Notes: generated by a model from the sequence alone, not told the origin. 64,000 nt of DNA from Streptomyces violaceorubidus (GCF_000717995.1 NZ_JODM01000001.1:682001-746000); one strand, 5' to 3'; shown: positions 26,425 through 36,247, counted from the stretch's first letter. Made by a program: numbers and translations.

Positions 26425-27408
26425 ATGCTGCTCGAAGTGCGCGACCTGCACGTGGAGTTCCACACCCGGGACGGTGTCGCCAAGGCCGTCAACGGCGTCG
26501 ACTACGGGGTGGACGCGGGCGAGACCCTCGCGGTGCTCGGCGAGTCCGGCTCCGGCAAGTCCGTCACCGCCCAGACGATCATGGGCATCCTCGACGTCCC
26601 GCCCGGCCGGATCACCGCCGGGGAGATCCTCTTCGAGGGCCGGGACCTCCTGAAGCTCAAGGAGCAGGAACGCCGGAAGGTCCGCGGCGCCAAGATGGCG
26701 ATGATCTTCCAGGACGCGCTGTCCTCGCTGAACCCGGTCCTGACCGTCGGCGCCCAGCTCGCCGAGATGTTCACCGTGCACCGCGGCATGTCCCGCAAGG
26801 ACGCCCACGCCAAGGCGATCGAGCTGATGGACCGGGTCCGCATCCCGGCCGCCAGGGAGCGGGTGAAGCAGTACCCGCACCAGTTCTCCGGCGGCATGCG
26901 CCAGCGCATCATGATCGCGATGGCGATGGCCCTGGAGCCCAAGCTGATCATCGCCGACGAGCCGACCACCGCCCTGGACGTCACCGTCCAGGCCCAGGTC
27001 ATGGACCTGCTCGCGGAGCTCCAGCGCGAGCTGCGCATGGGCCTGATCCTCATCACCCACGACCTCGGTGTGGTCGCCGACGTCGCCGACAAGATCGCCG
27101 TCATGTACGCGGGCCGGATCGTGGAGACGGCCCCGGTCCACGACATCTACAAGGCCCCGGCCCACCCCTACACCCGCGGCCTGCTGGAATCCATCCCGCG
27201 CCTGGACCAGAAGGGCCAGGAGCTGTACGCCATCAAGGGCCTGCCGCCCAACCTCACCCGCATCCCGCCCGGCTGCGCCTTCCACCCCCGCTGCCCGATG
27301 GCCCGGGACGTCTGCCGCACCGACGTGCCGCCCCTCTACGACGTCACGGAGTCCGACGCCGAGCGGGGCAGCGCCTGCCACTTCTGGAGGGAGTGCCTGC
27401 ATGGCTGA
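26425..27408 (+). CDS. Peptide ABC transporter ATPase (DppD/OppD type), second importer
   Basis: The 327-residue ATPase has Walker [24 protein letters not shown] signature, Walker [13 protein letters not shown], and [13 protein letters not shown]. The C-terminal [14 protein letters not shown] region is typical of OppD. I choose ATG 26425 because GAGGTGAG (26410-26416) lies about 8 bp upstream. GTG 26413 in the same frame overlaps the permease stop as GTGA and would add four residues. Its end overlaps the next ATPase gene by 8 bp. Confidence 0.92.
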   Translation: MLLEVRDLHVEFHTRDGVAKAVNGVDYGVDAGETLAVLGESGSGKSVTAQTIMGILDVPPGRITAGEILFEGRDLLKLKEQERRKVRGAKMAMIFQDALSSLNPVLTVGAQLAEMFTVHRGMSRKDAHAKAIELMDRVRIPAARERVKQYPHQFSGGMRQRIMIAMAMALEPKLIIADEPTTALDVTVQAQVMDLLAELQRELRMGLILITHDLGVVADVADKIAVMYAGRIVETAPVHDIYKAPAHPYTRGLLESIPRLDQKGQELYAIKGLPPNLTRIPPGCAFHPRCPMARDVCRTDVPPLYDVTESDAERGSACHFWRECLHG

Positions 27409-28471
27409 GACCACGGAGCCGATCCTCGAAGTCCGCGGCCTGGTCAAGCACTACCCGCTGACCTCCGGCATCCTCTTCAAGAAGCAGGTCGGCGCGGTCA
27501 AGGCCGTCGACGGCGTGGACTTCGAGCTGGCCCGCGGCGAGACCCTCGGCATCGTCGGCGAGTCCGGCTGCGGCAAGTCCACGGTCGCCAAGATGCTGGT
27601 CAACCTGGAGAGGCCGACGGCGGGGGAGATCCGCTACAAGGGCGAGGACATCACCCGCCTGTCGGGCAAGGCGCTGAAGTCCGTACGCCGGAACATCCAG
27701 ATGGTCTTCCAGGACCCCTACACCTCCCTCAACCCCCGCATGACCGTCGGCGACATCATCGGCGAGGCCTACGACATCCACCCGGAGGTGGCCCCGAAGG
27801 GCGACCGGCGGCGGCGGGTCCAGGAGCTGCTGGACGTGGTCGGCCTGAACCCGGAGTACGTCAACCGCTACCCGCACCAGTTCTCCGGCGGCCAGCGCCA
27901 GCGCATCGGCATCGCCCGCGGCCTGGCGCTGCGCCCGGAGATCATCGTCGCCGACGAGCCGGTCTCCGCCCTCGACGTCTCCGTCCAGGCCCAGGTGATC
28001 AACCTGATGGGCCGCCTCCAGGACGAGTTCGACCTGTCCTACATCTTCATCGCCCACGACCTGTCGATCGTCCGGCACATCTCGGACCGAGTCGGCGTCA
28101 TGTACCTGGGCCGCATCGTCGAGACGGGCCGGGACGCGGAGATCTACGACCACCCCACGCACCCCTACACCCAGGCGCTGCTGTCCGCCGTGCCGGTGCC
28201 CGACCCGGAGGCCCGGGAGCACCGCGAGCGGATCATCCTGGCCGGCGACGTCCCGTCCCCGACCAACATCCCCTCCGGCTGCCGCTTCCGCACCCGCTGC
28301 TGGAAGGCGCGGGAGCGCTGCGCGCTGGAGGTGCCGGCCCTGGCCGTCCCCGCAGAGTTCCGCTCGGTCTCCGGCCCCGCGGCGCACGACTCCGCCTGCC
28401 ACTTCGCGGAGGAGAAGCAGGTGGTGCCACCCGAGGGAGAGGGCGAGGGCGAGGGCAGCGGGCCGGGGTGA
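27401..28471 (+). CDS. Peptide ABC transporter ATPase (DppF/OppF type), second importer
   Basis: The 356-residue ATPase has Walker [26 protein letters not shown], Walker [13 protein letters not shown] and [12 protein letters not shown], plus the Cys-bearing C-terminal domain ([15 protein letters not shown]). It ends in an unusual [14 protein letters not shown] tail. The last codons and the TGA are part of a perfect 12-bp hairpin, so the tail may owe its composition partly to the terminator. The ATG at 27401 is inside the end of the previous gene, with GGAGGGAG upstream. Confidence 0.92.
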   Translation: MAETTEPILEVRGLVKHYPLTSGILFKKQVGAVKAVDGVDFELARGETLGIVGESGCGKSTVAKMLVNLERPTAGEIRYKGEDITRLSGKALKSVRRNIQMVFQDPYTSLNPRMTVGDIIGEAYDIHPEVAPKGDRRRRVQELLDVVGLNPEYVNRYPHQFSGGQRQRIGIARGLALRPEIIVADEPVSALDVSVQAQVINLMGRLQDEFDLSYIFIAHDLSIVRHISDRVGVMYLGRIVETGRDAEIYDHPTHPYTQALLSAVPVPDPEAREHRERIILAGDVPSPTNIPSGCRFRTRCWKARERCALEVPALAVPAEFRSVSGPAAHDSACHFAEEKQVVPPEGEGEGEGSGPG

Positions 28472-28489
28472 CATGGTCCCCGGCCCGCT
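28457..28489 (+). terminator. Perfect hairpin terminator straddling the stop codon of the second ABC operon
   Basis: The arms AGCGGGCCGGGG (28457-28468) and CCCCGGCCCGCT (28478-28489) pair over 12 bp with a 9-base loop that contains the TGA (28469-28471). The left arm is coding. It is followed by TTACGG and lies between convergent transcription units. Confidence 0.85.
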
Positions 28490-28601
28490 TACGGCACCCG
28501 CACGGCCGTACGCGGATCAGCGTCGCGCGGACGTGTGTCGGGTCCGCTTCGGCGAAGTTACCCGCGTGTCAAAGGCGTTGGCATCCGGGTGACGCGGCCG
28601 C

Positions 28602-30737
28602 TCACGCCGGGGCGGGCAGCGACCGCTTGAGGAAGTCCACCTGGAGCCGCAGCAGGTTCTCGGCGACCGACTCCTGCGGGGTCATGTGCGTGACCCCGGA
28701 CAGCGGCAGCACCTCGTGCGGCCGGCCGGCCGCCAGCAGGGCCGAGGACAGGCGCAGCGAGTGGGCGACCACCACGTTGTCGTCCGCCAGCCCGTGGATG
28801 ACCATCATGGGCCGGTGCGGCTCGGCGGCGTCTACCAGTCCGGCGTCGTCGATCAGCGAGTTGCGGCGGTAGACCTCCGGCTGCTCGCCGGGGTGGCCGA
28901 GGTAGCGCTCCTGGTAGTGGGTGTCGTACAGCCGGAGGTCGGTGACCGGGGCGCCGACGACGGCGGCGTGGAAGACGTCCGGCCGGCGCAGCGCCGCGAG
29001 GGCGGCCAGATAGCCGCCGAAGGACCAGCCCCGGATGGCGACGCGGCCGAGGTCCAGCGGGAAGTCGGCGGCGAGGGCGTGCAGCGTGTCCACCTGGTCC
29101 TGGAGCACGACGGCGGCCAGATCGTCCCTGACGGTCTTCTCCCAGGCGGGGGAGCGTCCAGGGGTGCCCCGCCCGTCGGCTACGACCACCGCGAACCCCT
29201 GGTCCGCGAACCACTGCGAGGTGAGGTGGGCGTTGTGCGCGGCCACCACGCGTTGGCCGTGCGGGCCACCGTAGGGGTCCAGGAGGACCGGGAGGGGGGC
29301 GTCACCGTGGTAGTCCGTTGGCATAAGCACGGCGCACGGGACGCGGCGTGCGCCCCCCTGGGTGAGGGTCACGCGCGGGGACAAACCGGGGTCTTCCGCA
29401 TAGGACGCGATCGTCGCCGCAGGCTTTCCATCCCGCAGTACGCGCACCCGGGCCCCCGGCCGGTCCAGGGTGGCGGAGACGAGCACGGTCACGCCCCCGG
29501 CGCGAACCGCCGAGTGCACGCCGGGCTCCTGCGAGAGGCGCTCCACGCCGAGTTCGTTCACCCGGTAGACGTGTACCTCGCCGGTCTCGGCCCCGCTCTC
29601 CGCTCCGGCCGCCTCCTCGCCCGCCGAGGCGGAGACCAGCACGTCGTCGGCGCCGACGTCCAGCACCGCCCGCAGGTGCAACTGGGCCCCGGTGAGGGGC
29701 CGTTCGCCCACCGCGAGCACCCGCGCCCCACCCTCGTCGGCGATCCGCACGAGCTGACCCGTAGGGCTCCAGCAGGGCACCCCGGGGAAGAGATCAAGCC
29801 AAATTGGATCTTCGTCGGCGTGCACCATCCGGGTCGTCCCCGACGCCGTGTCCACCGCCAGGTACAGCTGGCTGCGCTGGTCGCGCGCCTGTACGAGAAG
29901 CAGCGGGGCACCCGCCGCTGACCAGTGCACTCGCGCCAGATACGGATACCGCGCCCGGTCCCAGAGGACCTCCGTGCGCCCCCCGTCGAGACCGACGACG
30001 AACAGCCGTACGTCCGCGTTGGCAGTGCCCGCCGCCGGGTACGGCACGTGGTGTGGATCACGTCCGGGGTGCGCCGGGTCGGAGATCCACCAGCGCTGGA
30101 CCGGTGTGTCGTCCACGCGGGCCACCAGCAGCCGGTCCGACTCCGGGCTCCACCAGAAGCCCCGGCTGCGCGCCATCTCCTCGGCCGCCACGAACTCGGC
30201 GAGCCCGTACGTGACACCCTCGCCGTCCGCCTCGGCCAGCGCCCTGTCCCCGTCGCCCTCGGCGCCCACGACCCGCAGGGCACCCTGGGCGACGTACGCG
30301 ACGTGCCGGCCGTCGGGGGAGGGGCGCGGGTCGATCACCGGCCCGGGGGTGGGCAGTTCACGCGCGGTGCCGACCCGCAGCCCGGCCGCGAAGAGCCGCC
30401 CCGACAGCGCGAAGGAGGCCAGCTCGACCGCCGCGTCGGTGGCGTAGCCCACGATCCCGGCGCCGCCCTCGCGGCTGCGCTCGCGCCGGGCCCGTTCCTC
30501 GGGCGACAGGCGCTCCTCGGCGCCGCCCAGGAGGGCGCGGGGGTCGGCGACGACGCGCTCCCCGCCCTCCTCGACGTCCAGGACCCACAGGGAATTCGCC
30601 CGGTCCGTACCGGTACCGGAACGCAGGAAGGCGACCCGTGAACCATCGGGTGCCACGGTGAACGAACGCGGCGCGCCGAGCGTGAACCGCTGGGTGCGGG
30701 CGTGCCGTTTGGGGAAGGAGTCGGACTCGGTCGTCAT
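28602..30737 (-). CDS. S9-family prolyl oligopeptidase/dipeptidyl peptidase IV-like peptidase
   Basis: The 711-residue protein has an N-terminal beta-propeller-like DPP IV domain (about 30-430) and a C-terminal alpha/beta-hydrolase. Ser572 lies in GWSFGG, Asp652 or Asp653 in GLADDN and His684 in GVTHM, the S9 triad. DPYGGPHGQRV is the typical S9 loop. There is no signal peptide, so it is probably cytoplasmic and trims short, often Pro-containing peptides. Lying convergent to two peptide importers, it could digest imported peptides; that is inference. ATG at 30737 with GAGG just upstream on the minus strand. Confidence 0.92.
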   Translation of the reverse strand: MTTESDSFPKRHARTQRFTLGAPRSFTVAPDGSRVAFLRSGTGTDRANSLWVLDVEEGGERVVADPRALLGGAEERLSPEERARRERSREGGAGIVGYATDAAVELASFALSGRLFAAGLRVGTARELPTPGPVIDPRPSPDGRHVAYVAQGALRVVGAEGDGDRALAEADGEGVTYGLAEFVAAEEMARSRGFWWSPESDRLLVARVDDTPVQRWWISDPAHPGRDPHHVPYPAAGTANADVRLFVVGLDGGRTEVLWDRARYPYLARVHWSAAGAPLLLVQARDQRSQLYLAVDTASGTTRMVHADEDPIWLDLFPGVPCWSPTGQLVRIADEGGARVLAVGERPLTGAQLHLRAVLDVGADDVLVSASAGEEAAGAESGAETGEVHVYRVNELGVERLSQEPGVHSAVRAGGVTVLVSATLDRPGARVRVLRDGKPAATIASYAEDPGLSPRVTLTQGGARRVPCAVLMPTDYHGDAPLPVLLDPYGGPHGQRVVAAHNAHLTSQWFADQGFAVVVADGRGTPGRSPAWEKTVRDDLAAVVLQDQVDTLHALAADFPLDLGRVAIRGWSFGGYLAALAALRRPDVFHAAVVGAPVTDLRLYDTHYQERYLGHPGEQPEVYRRNSLIDDAGLVDAAEPHRPMMVIHGLADDNVVVAHSLRLSSALLAAGRPHEVLPLSGVTHMTPQESVAENLLRLQVDFLKRSLPAPA

Positions 30738-30806
30738 GCCTCGACCATATTGGCCATGCGCCCCCTTGTGCGGCTGTGCGCCGAGAGATGCGCGCGCACG
30801 GATAGT

Positions 30807-30812
30807 TATGAT
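30807..30812 (+). promoter_or_regulatory. Possible -10 element TATGAT
   Basis: TATGAT matches the -10 consensus at five of six bases within an AT-rich patch (GATAGTTATGATCACTAG) between the divergent S9 peptidase and small membrane protein genes. No good -35 is seen at the right distance, so direction and use are uncertain. Confidence 0.3.
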
Positions 30813-30923
30813 CACTAGCGCATAGTGGGTATCAACCAGGTGCCCGCTGCGTGGATTTATCTGCCCCGAGCTTTGACTGCGACCGATCCCCCGTGTCCCT
30901 GGGCCTATTGGAGGTGAGCCGCC

Positions 30924-31118
30924 GTGGCACTCTCGATTTCGGCGGTTGTGCTGCTGGCGATCATCGTCTTCCTGCTGGTCAAGAAGTCAGGCTTGAAGGC
31001 GGGGCATGCGGTCGTGTGCATGCTCCTCGGCTTCTACCTGGCCTCGTCGACGATCGCTCCCACGATCAGTGAGCTGACGACCAACATCGCCGGGATGATC
31101 GGGAGCATCAACTTCTGA
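30924..31118 (+). CDS. Conserved small hydrophobic membrane protein
   Basis: The 64-residue protein has two hydrophobic segments (ISAVVLLAIIVFLLVKK and VVCMLLGFYLASSTIAPTI) separated by a short basic loop (KKSGLKAGH). It has no known catalytic motif. It starts at GTG 30924 with an excellent GGAGGTGAG (30910-30917). Proteins of this size and sequence type are familiar in Streptomyces but without assigned function. It stands alone, divergent from the S9 peptidase and convergent to the dioxygenase-like gene. Confidence 0.82.
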   Translation: MALSISAVVLLAIIVFLLVKKSGLKAGHAVVCMLLGFYLASSTIAPTISELTTNIAGMIGSINF

Positions 31119-31143
31119 CGCCGGCGGACGTGCGGCCGGCGTC
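31117..31143. terminator. Bidirectional hairpin between convergent genes
   Basis: GACGCCGGC (31117-31125) and GCCGGCGTC (31135-31143) pair perfectly around a 9-base loop. The left arm begins within the TGA of the small membrane protein. The minus-strand gene ends 26 bp further on. Confidence 0.65.
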
Positions 31144-31168
31144 CGGTCGTCCGCCTGGCCGCCGGAGG

Positions 31169-32176
31169 TCAGCCCGACGATGCCGACGGCCGCGGGTCGC
31201 CCCGTGCTCCCGAGGGCGCTCCGCCCGGCGGCGGGCCGGTCGGGGCGCCGCCGGGTGCGGCGCCCCCGGGTGCGGCGCCCCCCGTGGGCTCGGTGCCGGT
31301 GTCGAGGGGGACGGTCAGCCTGGCCGTGTACCCGGCCTTCACCGAGCCGGTCACGGTGGCCAGTTGGTGGACGCCGCCGTCGTCGCCGAAGACGTTGTCG
31401 GTCTTGAGCGTGAGCCCGGCCAGGTTGCCGACGGAGGACTCGTACCCGTCGGTGGCGAAGACGGTGTCGCAGACGTCCTTCGGGAGGGCCAGCTGCGAGG
31501 TCGAAAGGCGCTTGTCGTAGTCGGTGACGGAATCGAGGTCGGGATAGACCTCGAAGTGGATGTGGGGCCAGCGGCCCGAGTAGCAGGCGGGGAAGACGCT
31601 GACGAACTCGACCCGCCCGTCGTCGTCGGTGACCTGCACGCCGCGCAGGTAGTTCTCGTCCTCGATGCCGCCGGAGTACAGGGAGTAGTCGCCGCTCCGG
31701 TCGCAGTGCCATGCGTAGACGGCCGCGCCGACGAGCGGCCGGCCGTCGTGGACGAGGTCCAGCAGGGTGAACTCGAAGGTCAGGGGGATGCCCGGGGCGG
31801 TGGTCGTCGAGCCGCCGAAGCTTGAGCGGATGTCCCGTCGGACGATTCCGTCCCGGTCCAGGACCTGGACCCCGTTGGTGCCGTCCGCGGGGTAGGGGCC
31901 GTTGGTCTCGTCGGGGATCTCGGTCGGCTCGGTCGGCTCGGAGGACGACGCTGAGGCCGTGGCCGCGGCCGAGGCGCTGCTGCCCGAGTCCGAGCCGCAC
32001 GCGGCGAGCGCCGCCATGCCGCCGATCCCTCCCAGGAAGGACAGGGCCCGCCTGCGGGAGAGGGTGCCCAGGTCGAACTTCAGCCCCTGGTCGACCACCT
32101 CCTCCCCGGGGCGCGGAAGCAGACGCCCCTGGTAGGCGGGGCCGTCGGGGGTCTGGTGGGCTTTCGGCTCGCGCAT
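31169..32176 (-). CDS. Exported intradiol ring-cleavage dioxygenase-like lipoprotein
   Basis: The 335-residue protein has a long N-region, then a Tat-type signal SRRRALSFLGGIGGMAALAAC with lipobox, a Ser/Ala/Glu linker and an intradiol dioxygenase-like beta-sandwich (about 95-300). Candidate iron ligands are the Tyr/His sets in YAWHCDRSGDYSLYSG and CYSGRWPHIHFEVY; the HxH is well kept, while the loop before it is shorter than in catechol dioxygenases. A Pro/Gly/Ala-rich tail follows. Tat export fits a folded metalloprotein. The substrate is unknown, and aromatic ring cleavage outside the cell is inferred. ATG 32176 has GGAAGG upstream. Confidence 0.82.
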   Translation of the reverse strand: MREPKAHQTPDGPAYQGRLLPRPGEEVVDQGLKFDLGTLSRRRALSFLGGIGGMAALAACGSDSGSSASAAATASASSSEPTEPTEIPDETNGPYPADGTNGVQVLDRDGIVRRDIRSSFGGSTTTAPGIPLTFEFTLLDLVHDGRPLVGAAVYAWHCDRSGDYSLYSGGIEDENYLRGVQVTDDDGRVEFVSVFPACYSGRWPHIHFEVYPDLDSVTDYDKRLSTSQLALPKDVCDTVFATDGYESSVGNLAGLTLKTDNVFGDDGGVHQLATVTGSVKAGYTARLTVPLDTGTEPTGGAAPGGAAPGGAPTGPPPGGAPSGARGDPRPSASSG

Positions 32177-32404
32177 GGAGCGCCTTCCGTCAGGAGGTGA
32201 CAGGTCGGTGGGGGCCGCACCGGCCCCGGGAGCGGGGCACCGGTACCGACCCGTCGGGCAGCCTGGCAACGCGGTCCATGACCCGGCTCTGCGCAGGCTG
32301 TGCGCCGGCCGTGAAGGGCTGCCGCCCGGGTCGTGCCGGTGGGCAGGGCCGCGGACCCTCTCCCGTGTTGCGCCGACGCCTGCGCCGCCTCATAGGGTGG
32401 ACCC

Positions 32405-33328
32405 ATGAAGGAACTGCCCGGCCGGCGTCTGCTGCTGGTGCACGCGCACCCGGACGACGAGTCGATCAACAACGGCGTCACCATGGCCCGGTACGCGGCC
32501 GAGGGCGCACACGTGACGCTGGTGACCTGCACCCTCGGTGAGCGGGGCGAGGTCATTCCGCCCGCGCTCGCCCACCTGTCCGGGGCCGCCCTCGGCGGGC
32601 ACCGCCGGGGTGAGCTGGCGGAGGCGATGCGCGCCCTCGGCGTCGAGGACTTCCGGCTGCTCGGCGGGCCGGGGCGGTTCGCCGACTCCGGGATGATGGG
32701 GCTGTCCGACAACGACGACCCCGGATGCCTGTGGCAGGCGGACGTCGACGCGGCCGCGGCGCTGCTCGTCGACGTGATCCGCGAGGTGCGCCCGCAGGTG
32801 CTCGTCACCTACGACCCGGACGGCGGCTACGGCCACCCCGACCACATCCAGGCCCACCGCATCGCCATGCGGGCGGTGGAGCTGGCGGCCGAGGCCGGGT
32901 GCCCCGTCGCCAAGGTCTACTGGAACCGCGTGCCGCGCTCCTACGCGGAGGATGCCTTCGCCCGGCTCCGGGAGGACCTGCCCGGCCTGCCGTTCGAGAA
33001 GGCGGCCGGCACCGAGGACGTCCCGGGCGTCGTCGACGACGAGCGGATCACCACCGAGATCCACGGCGAGGGCACCGCCTACGTCGCCGCCAAGGCCGCC
33101 GCGATGCGCGCCCACGCCACCCAGATCACGGTCGCCGAACCGTACTTCGTCCTCTCCAACGACCTGGCCCAGCCGCTCCTGGCCACCGAGCACTACGAAC
33201 TGGTGCGCGGCGAGCGGGGCGACGGCGACGGCCGCGAGAGCGACCTGTTCGCCGGGATCGCCGGTGCTGCTGGTACCGCCGGTACCGCCGGTGTTGCCGG
33301 GACCTCCGCGACCGGGGTGGCCTCGTGA
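32405..33328 (+). CDS. mshB: N-acetyl-glucosaminyl-inositol deacetylase MshB (mycothiol biosynthesis)
   Basis: The 307-residue zinc deacetylase makes GlcN-inositol, the second step of mycothiol synthesis. The PIG-L/LmbE fold carries AHPDDE with zinc ligands H15 and D18 and [11 protein letters not shown] with H144 and H147, the catalytic and third ligand positions known for MshB. A short repetitive tail ([17 protein letters not shown]) is encoded by near-identical 9-bp repeats (33260-33300) and is probably dispensable. The ATG at 32405 follows AGGGTGG. The next gene overlaps its stop by GTGA. Confidence 0.92.
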   Translation: MKELPGRRLLLVHAHPDDESINNGVTMARYAAEGAHVTLVTCTLGERGEVIPPALAHLSGAALGGHRRGELAEAMRALGVEDFRLLGGPGRFADSGMMGLSDNDDPGCLWQADVDAAAALLVDVIREVRPQVLVTYDPDGGYGHPDHIQAHRIAMRAVELAAEAGCPVAKVYWNRVPRSYAEDAFARLREDLPGLPFEKAAGTEDVPGVVDDERITTEIHGEGTAYVAAKAAAMRAHATQITVAEPYFVLSNDLAQPLLATEHYELVRGERGDGDGRESDLFAGIAGAAGTAGTAGVAGTSATGVAS

Positions 33329-33747
33329 GCGGCCGCGACGAGCAGCCGGGCTCCGTACTCGCCCAGCCGCTGCGCCCGCCCTCGCCCGGACGGGCCGCCC
33401 TGTACGTCGGGCTCTTCGTGCTCGGCGCCGTACTCGGCGCGGCGGGCGCGCTGCTGCAACCGGCCTGGTTCCCCGGCGGGCTGCTGCTCGCGCTGGCCGC
33501 CGAGGCGGGGCTGTGCCTCGGGGCGGGCCGTGCCGTGGGGCGCCGGGGAGGGGCCGTCGCGCCCGCCCTCGGCTGGGCGCTCGCCGTGGTCCTGCTCACC
33601 ACCAGCCGACCGGAGGGCGACTTCCTCTTCGCCGCCGGTGCCGGCTCCTACCTCTTTCTGCTCGGCGGGATCGCCGTTGCTGTGATCTGCGCCACCCTCG
33701 CGCCGGTCCGGCAACCGGACGGCGGCTCCGCCCGACTTCGCAAGTGA
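33325..33747 (+). CDS. Integral membrane protein downstream of mshB (DUF6113-like)
   Basis: The 140-residue protein has about four hydrophobic helices: [55 protein letters not shown] and [23 protein letters not shown]. It is translationally coupled to mshB (GTGA overlap at 33325-33328), an arrangement also seen for Rv1170/Rv1171. The function is unknown. Coupling suggests a shared need with mycothiol metabolism, but nothing in the sequence shows it. Confidence 0.8.
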   Translation: MSGRDEQPGSVLAQPLRPPSPGRAALYVGLFVLGAVLGAAGALLQPAWFPGGLLLALAAEAGLCLGAGRAVGRRGGAVAPALGWALAVVLLTTSRPEGDFLFAAGAGSYLFLLGGIAVAVICATLAPVRQPDGGSARLRK

Positions 33748-33902
33748 CGTACCGCTTCGCCGTGCCATGGGCGTGCGAGTCCCGTGTGGGTTTCCCCTGC
33801 GGTCACGGGATACGCGCGAGAAGTGGCCAGTATGGTGGTGCGCGCCGCCGAGCCGCCCGTTGAAGGCGTGACGGGCGGCGGAGCCAACCGGGAGAACCTG
33901 CC

Positions 33903-36233
33903 TTGAGTCGTGAAACTGACAGTTCGTCCTCCGGGCCCCACGGGCGCGGCGGAGCCGCATACCCGTCGGGCACCCCGCCCTACGGGACACCCACGGCTTC
34001 CGACGCCGGTGCGGACGCGGGCCGTTCGGCCCCCCGACCGGAGGACCGCAAGACCGAGACGACGCTGACCACCCGGATCCGGATCAACATCCCCGGGTCG
34101 CGTCCCATTCCGCCGGTCGTCGTGCGCAAGCCGGTCGCGGACGGCGCCGACGCGGCCGACGCGGTTGACGCCACCGACCACACGGAGGCGGCGGCCGAGC
34201 GGCCCGCGCCCGCGTCGGCGCCGAGTGCCCCCGCGCCGTCGGCCGCCGCCCCGGAGGCTCCCGCCGAGACCGCGCAGCCCGCCGAGGAGAAGCCGACGAG
34301 CGACTGGTTCGCGCCACGCAAGTCGGGTTCCGGCAAGGGCGCTCAGGGCGGTGGCTCCACCAACGGCGCCGGTCTGCCCGGTGGTTCGACGGCGGCCCCC
34401 GGCGCCCCGGGTGCGCAGGGCGCCCGTGGGGCGGGCACCGCGGGTGCTGCCGGTGCCGGTGCGCGGCCGGGCGGCGGGAGTGGCCGTCCCGGTGGCGTCG
34501 TCGGCTCCATGAGCGCACCCGGCGGCTCCCGGCCCGGGTCCGTGGGCGGCGGCGCCGCCCGTTCCGGTGCGACCGGCGGGCCCGTCGCGCCCGGCCACGG
34601 TGGCGGCACCGGTTCCTTCGACGTGACCGAGGCGCTGGCGGCCGGCACCCTGAACGGCGGCAACGGCAACGGCAGCCGCCCGGGCGCCGACGCCGGTGGC
34701 GAGCCTCGCCGTGACGACCTGCCGTACTTCGCGGGCGAGGGGCAGGCCGCCCCGGGCCCCGGCGTCCCCGGCGGGCAGCAGAACGGCCTGAACGGGCAGT
34801 CCCCGTACGGCAACGGCCCCCAGGGCCCCGCGGGCCCGACCAGCGGTCCGGTCACCGGAGACGGCCGGCTGGCGCCGCCCCCGGCCAAAGACCTCGGCGA
34901 CCTGGGAAGGCCCGGCGGCCCCGGAGCGCCGGGCGGGCAGCGCGAGCCCGCACCGACCGGACCGCGCGGCCCGCAGGGTCCCGGCGCCCCGGGCGGCCCC
35001 GGCAGGCCCGCCGGCTCCGGTCCCGGCGCGGGCCCCGGCGCCGCCCGGCCCGGCGGCGGGCTCAGCGACGACACCGCGATCCTCACCCCGCAGCGGCCGG
35101 TCCCCCCCGGCCCCGGCAACCCGGACAACGTCTCCGGCAACACGGTCACCAGCGGCATCCCCGTCGTACCGGGCGAGCGCACCGCACCGTTCCCGCCCGG
35201 GACCGGGGACGGACCGCTGCCGCACACGCCGCCCAAGCTGCCCGAACCGGTCTCCGCGCCCCCGGCGAGCTCCGCCAAGCCCGCCAAGAAGAAGGGCCGC
35301 AAGAAGCTCCCGCTGCTCGTCGGCGGCCTGGTCGTCGTCGCCGGTGTCGCCTACGGCGCCGGTCTGCTGATGAACCGCTCCGACGTGCCGAAGGGCACCA
35401 CCGTGCTCGGCGTCGACATCGGCGGGGGCACCCGCGACGACGCCGTCGAGAAGCTGGACGCGGCCCTCGGCGGCCGCGCGGCCAAGCCGCTCAAGCTCAC
35501 GGTGGGCGGCGACACCGTCTCCCTGAAGCCGGACCAGGCGGGCCTCCAGCTCGACACCCAGGCCACGGCCAGCTCCGCGGCGACCAGCGACTACAACCCG
35601 GTCTCCGTGATCGGCTCGCTCTTCGGCCAGAAGCGGGTCGTCGACCCGGTCATGCCCGTCGACGAGGAGAAGCTGCACGCCGCCCTGGAGAATTCCGCGA
35701 GCGGGGCCGGTTCGGTGACCGAGGGCACGATCACGTTCGAGTCGGGCAAGGCCGTGCCGGTGTACGGCAAGGCCGGCAAGGGCATAGACGTCGCCAGGTC
35801 GACCGAGGCCGTGCGGGCCGCCTACCGCGCCCAGGTGGAGACGGGCACCGCCACCGCGGTGAACGTGCCGACGACGACCAAGGAGCCCACAGTCTCCAAG
35901 GCCGAGGTCGACCGGATGCTGAAGGAGTTCGCCGAGCCGGCCATGTCGGCCAGGGTGACCGTGCAGACGGACGCCGCGCACTCCGTCCAGATGAGCCCCG
36001 AGAAGTCCCTGTGGAAGTTCCTCAGGGTCACGGCCGTCGGCGGCAAGCTCGTCGACAAGCCCGACCTGAACGCCCTCAAGGAGCTCTACGGCCAGACCTT
36101 CGACGGTGTGCTCATCACCCGGGCCAACGGCGAGAAGACGGCCGTCACCCCCCAGGACGTCTACGGCGCCATGCGCCAGGCCCTGAAGAGCAAGACCGAC
36201 CGGGTGGCCGTCATCGACACCGACCCCAGCTGA
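33903..36233 (+). CDS. Membrane protein with long disordered N-terminus and peptidoglycan-binding-like domains
   Basis: The 776-residue protein starts at TTG 33903 after GGGAGA. Residues 1-460 are low-complexity Gly/Pro/Ala/Arg-rich and likely cytoplasmic, followed by KKKGRKK and one membrane helix (about 469-489). The exterior part (about 495-776) repeats a pattern typical of the PG_binding_4/VanW N-terminal type: TTVLGVDIGGGTRDDAVEKLDAAL...VSLKPDQAGL, then GTITFESGKAVPVYGKAGKGIDVARS. In many bacteria this module precedes an L,D-transpeptidase domain, but no such catalytic domain is present. A cell-wall-sensing or scaffolding role is possible. Confidence 0.75.
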   Translation: MSRETDSSSSGPHGRGGAAYPSGTPPYGTPTASDAGADAGRSAPRPEDRKTETTLTTRIRINIPGSRPIPPVVVRKPVADGADAADAVDATDHTEAAAERPAPASAPSAPAPSAAAPEAPAETAQPAEEKPTSDWFAPRKSGSGKGAQGGGSTNGAGLPGGSTAAPGAPGAQGARGAGTAGAAGAGARPGGGSGRPGGVVGSMSAPGGSRPGSVGGGAARSGATGGPVAPGHGGGTGSFDVTEALAAGTLNGGNGNGSRPGADAGGEPRRDDLPYFAGEGQAAPGPGVPGGQQNGLNGQSPYGNGPQGPAGPTSGPVTGDGRLAPPPAKDLGDLGRPGGPGAPGGQREPAPTGPRGPQGPGAPGGPGRPAGSGPGAGPGAARPGGGLSDDTAILTPQRPVPPGPGNPDNVSGNTVTSGIPVVPGERTAPFPPGTGDGPLPHTPPKLPEPVSAPPASSAKPAKKKGRKKLPLLVGGLVVVAGVAYGAGLLMNRSDVPKGTTVLGVDIGGGTRDDAVEKLDAALGGRAAKPLKLTVGGDTVSLKPDQAGLQLDTQATASSAATSDYNPVSVIGSLFGQKRVVDPVMPVDEEKLHAALENSASGAGSVTEGTITFESGKAVPVYGKAGKGIDVARSTEAVRAAYRAQVETGTATAVNVPTTTKEPTVSKAEVDRMLKEFAEPAMSARVTVQTDAAHSVQMSPEKSLWKFLRVTAVGGKLVDKPDLNALKELYGQTFDGVLITRANGEKTAVTPQDVYGAMRQALKSKTDRVAVIDTDPS

Positions 36234-36247
36234 CCCGGGCCCGGACC

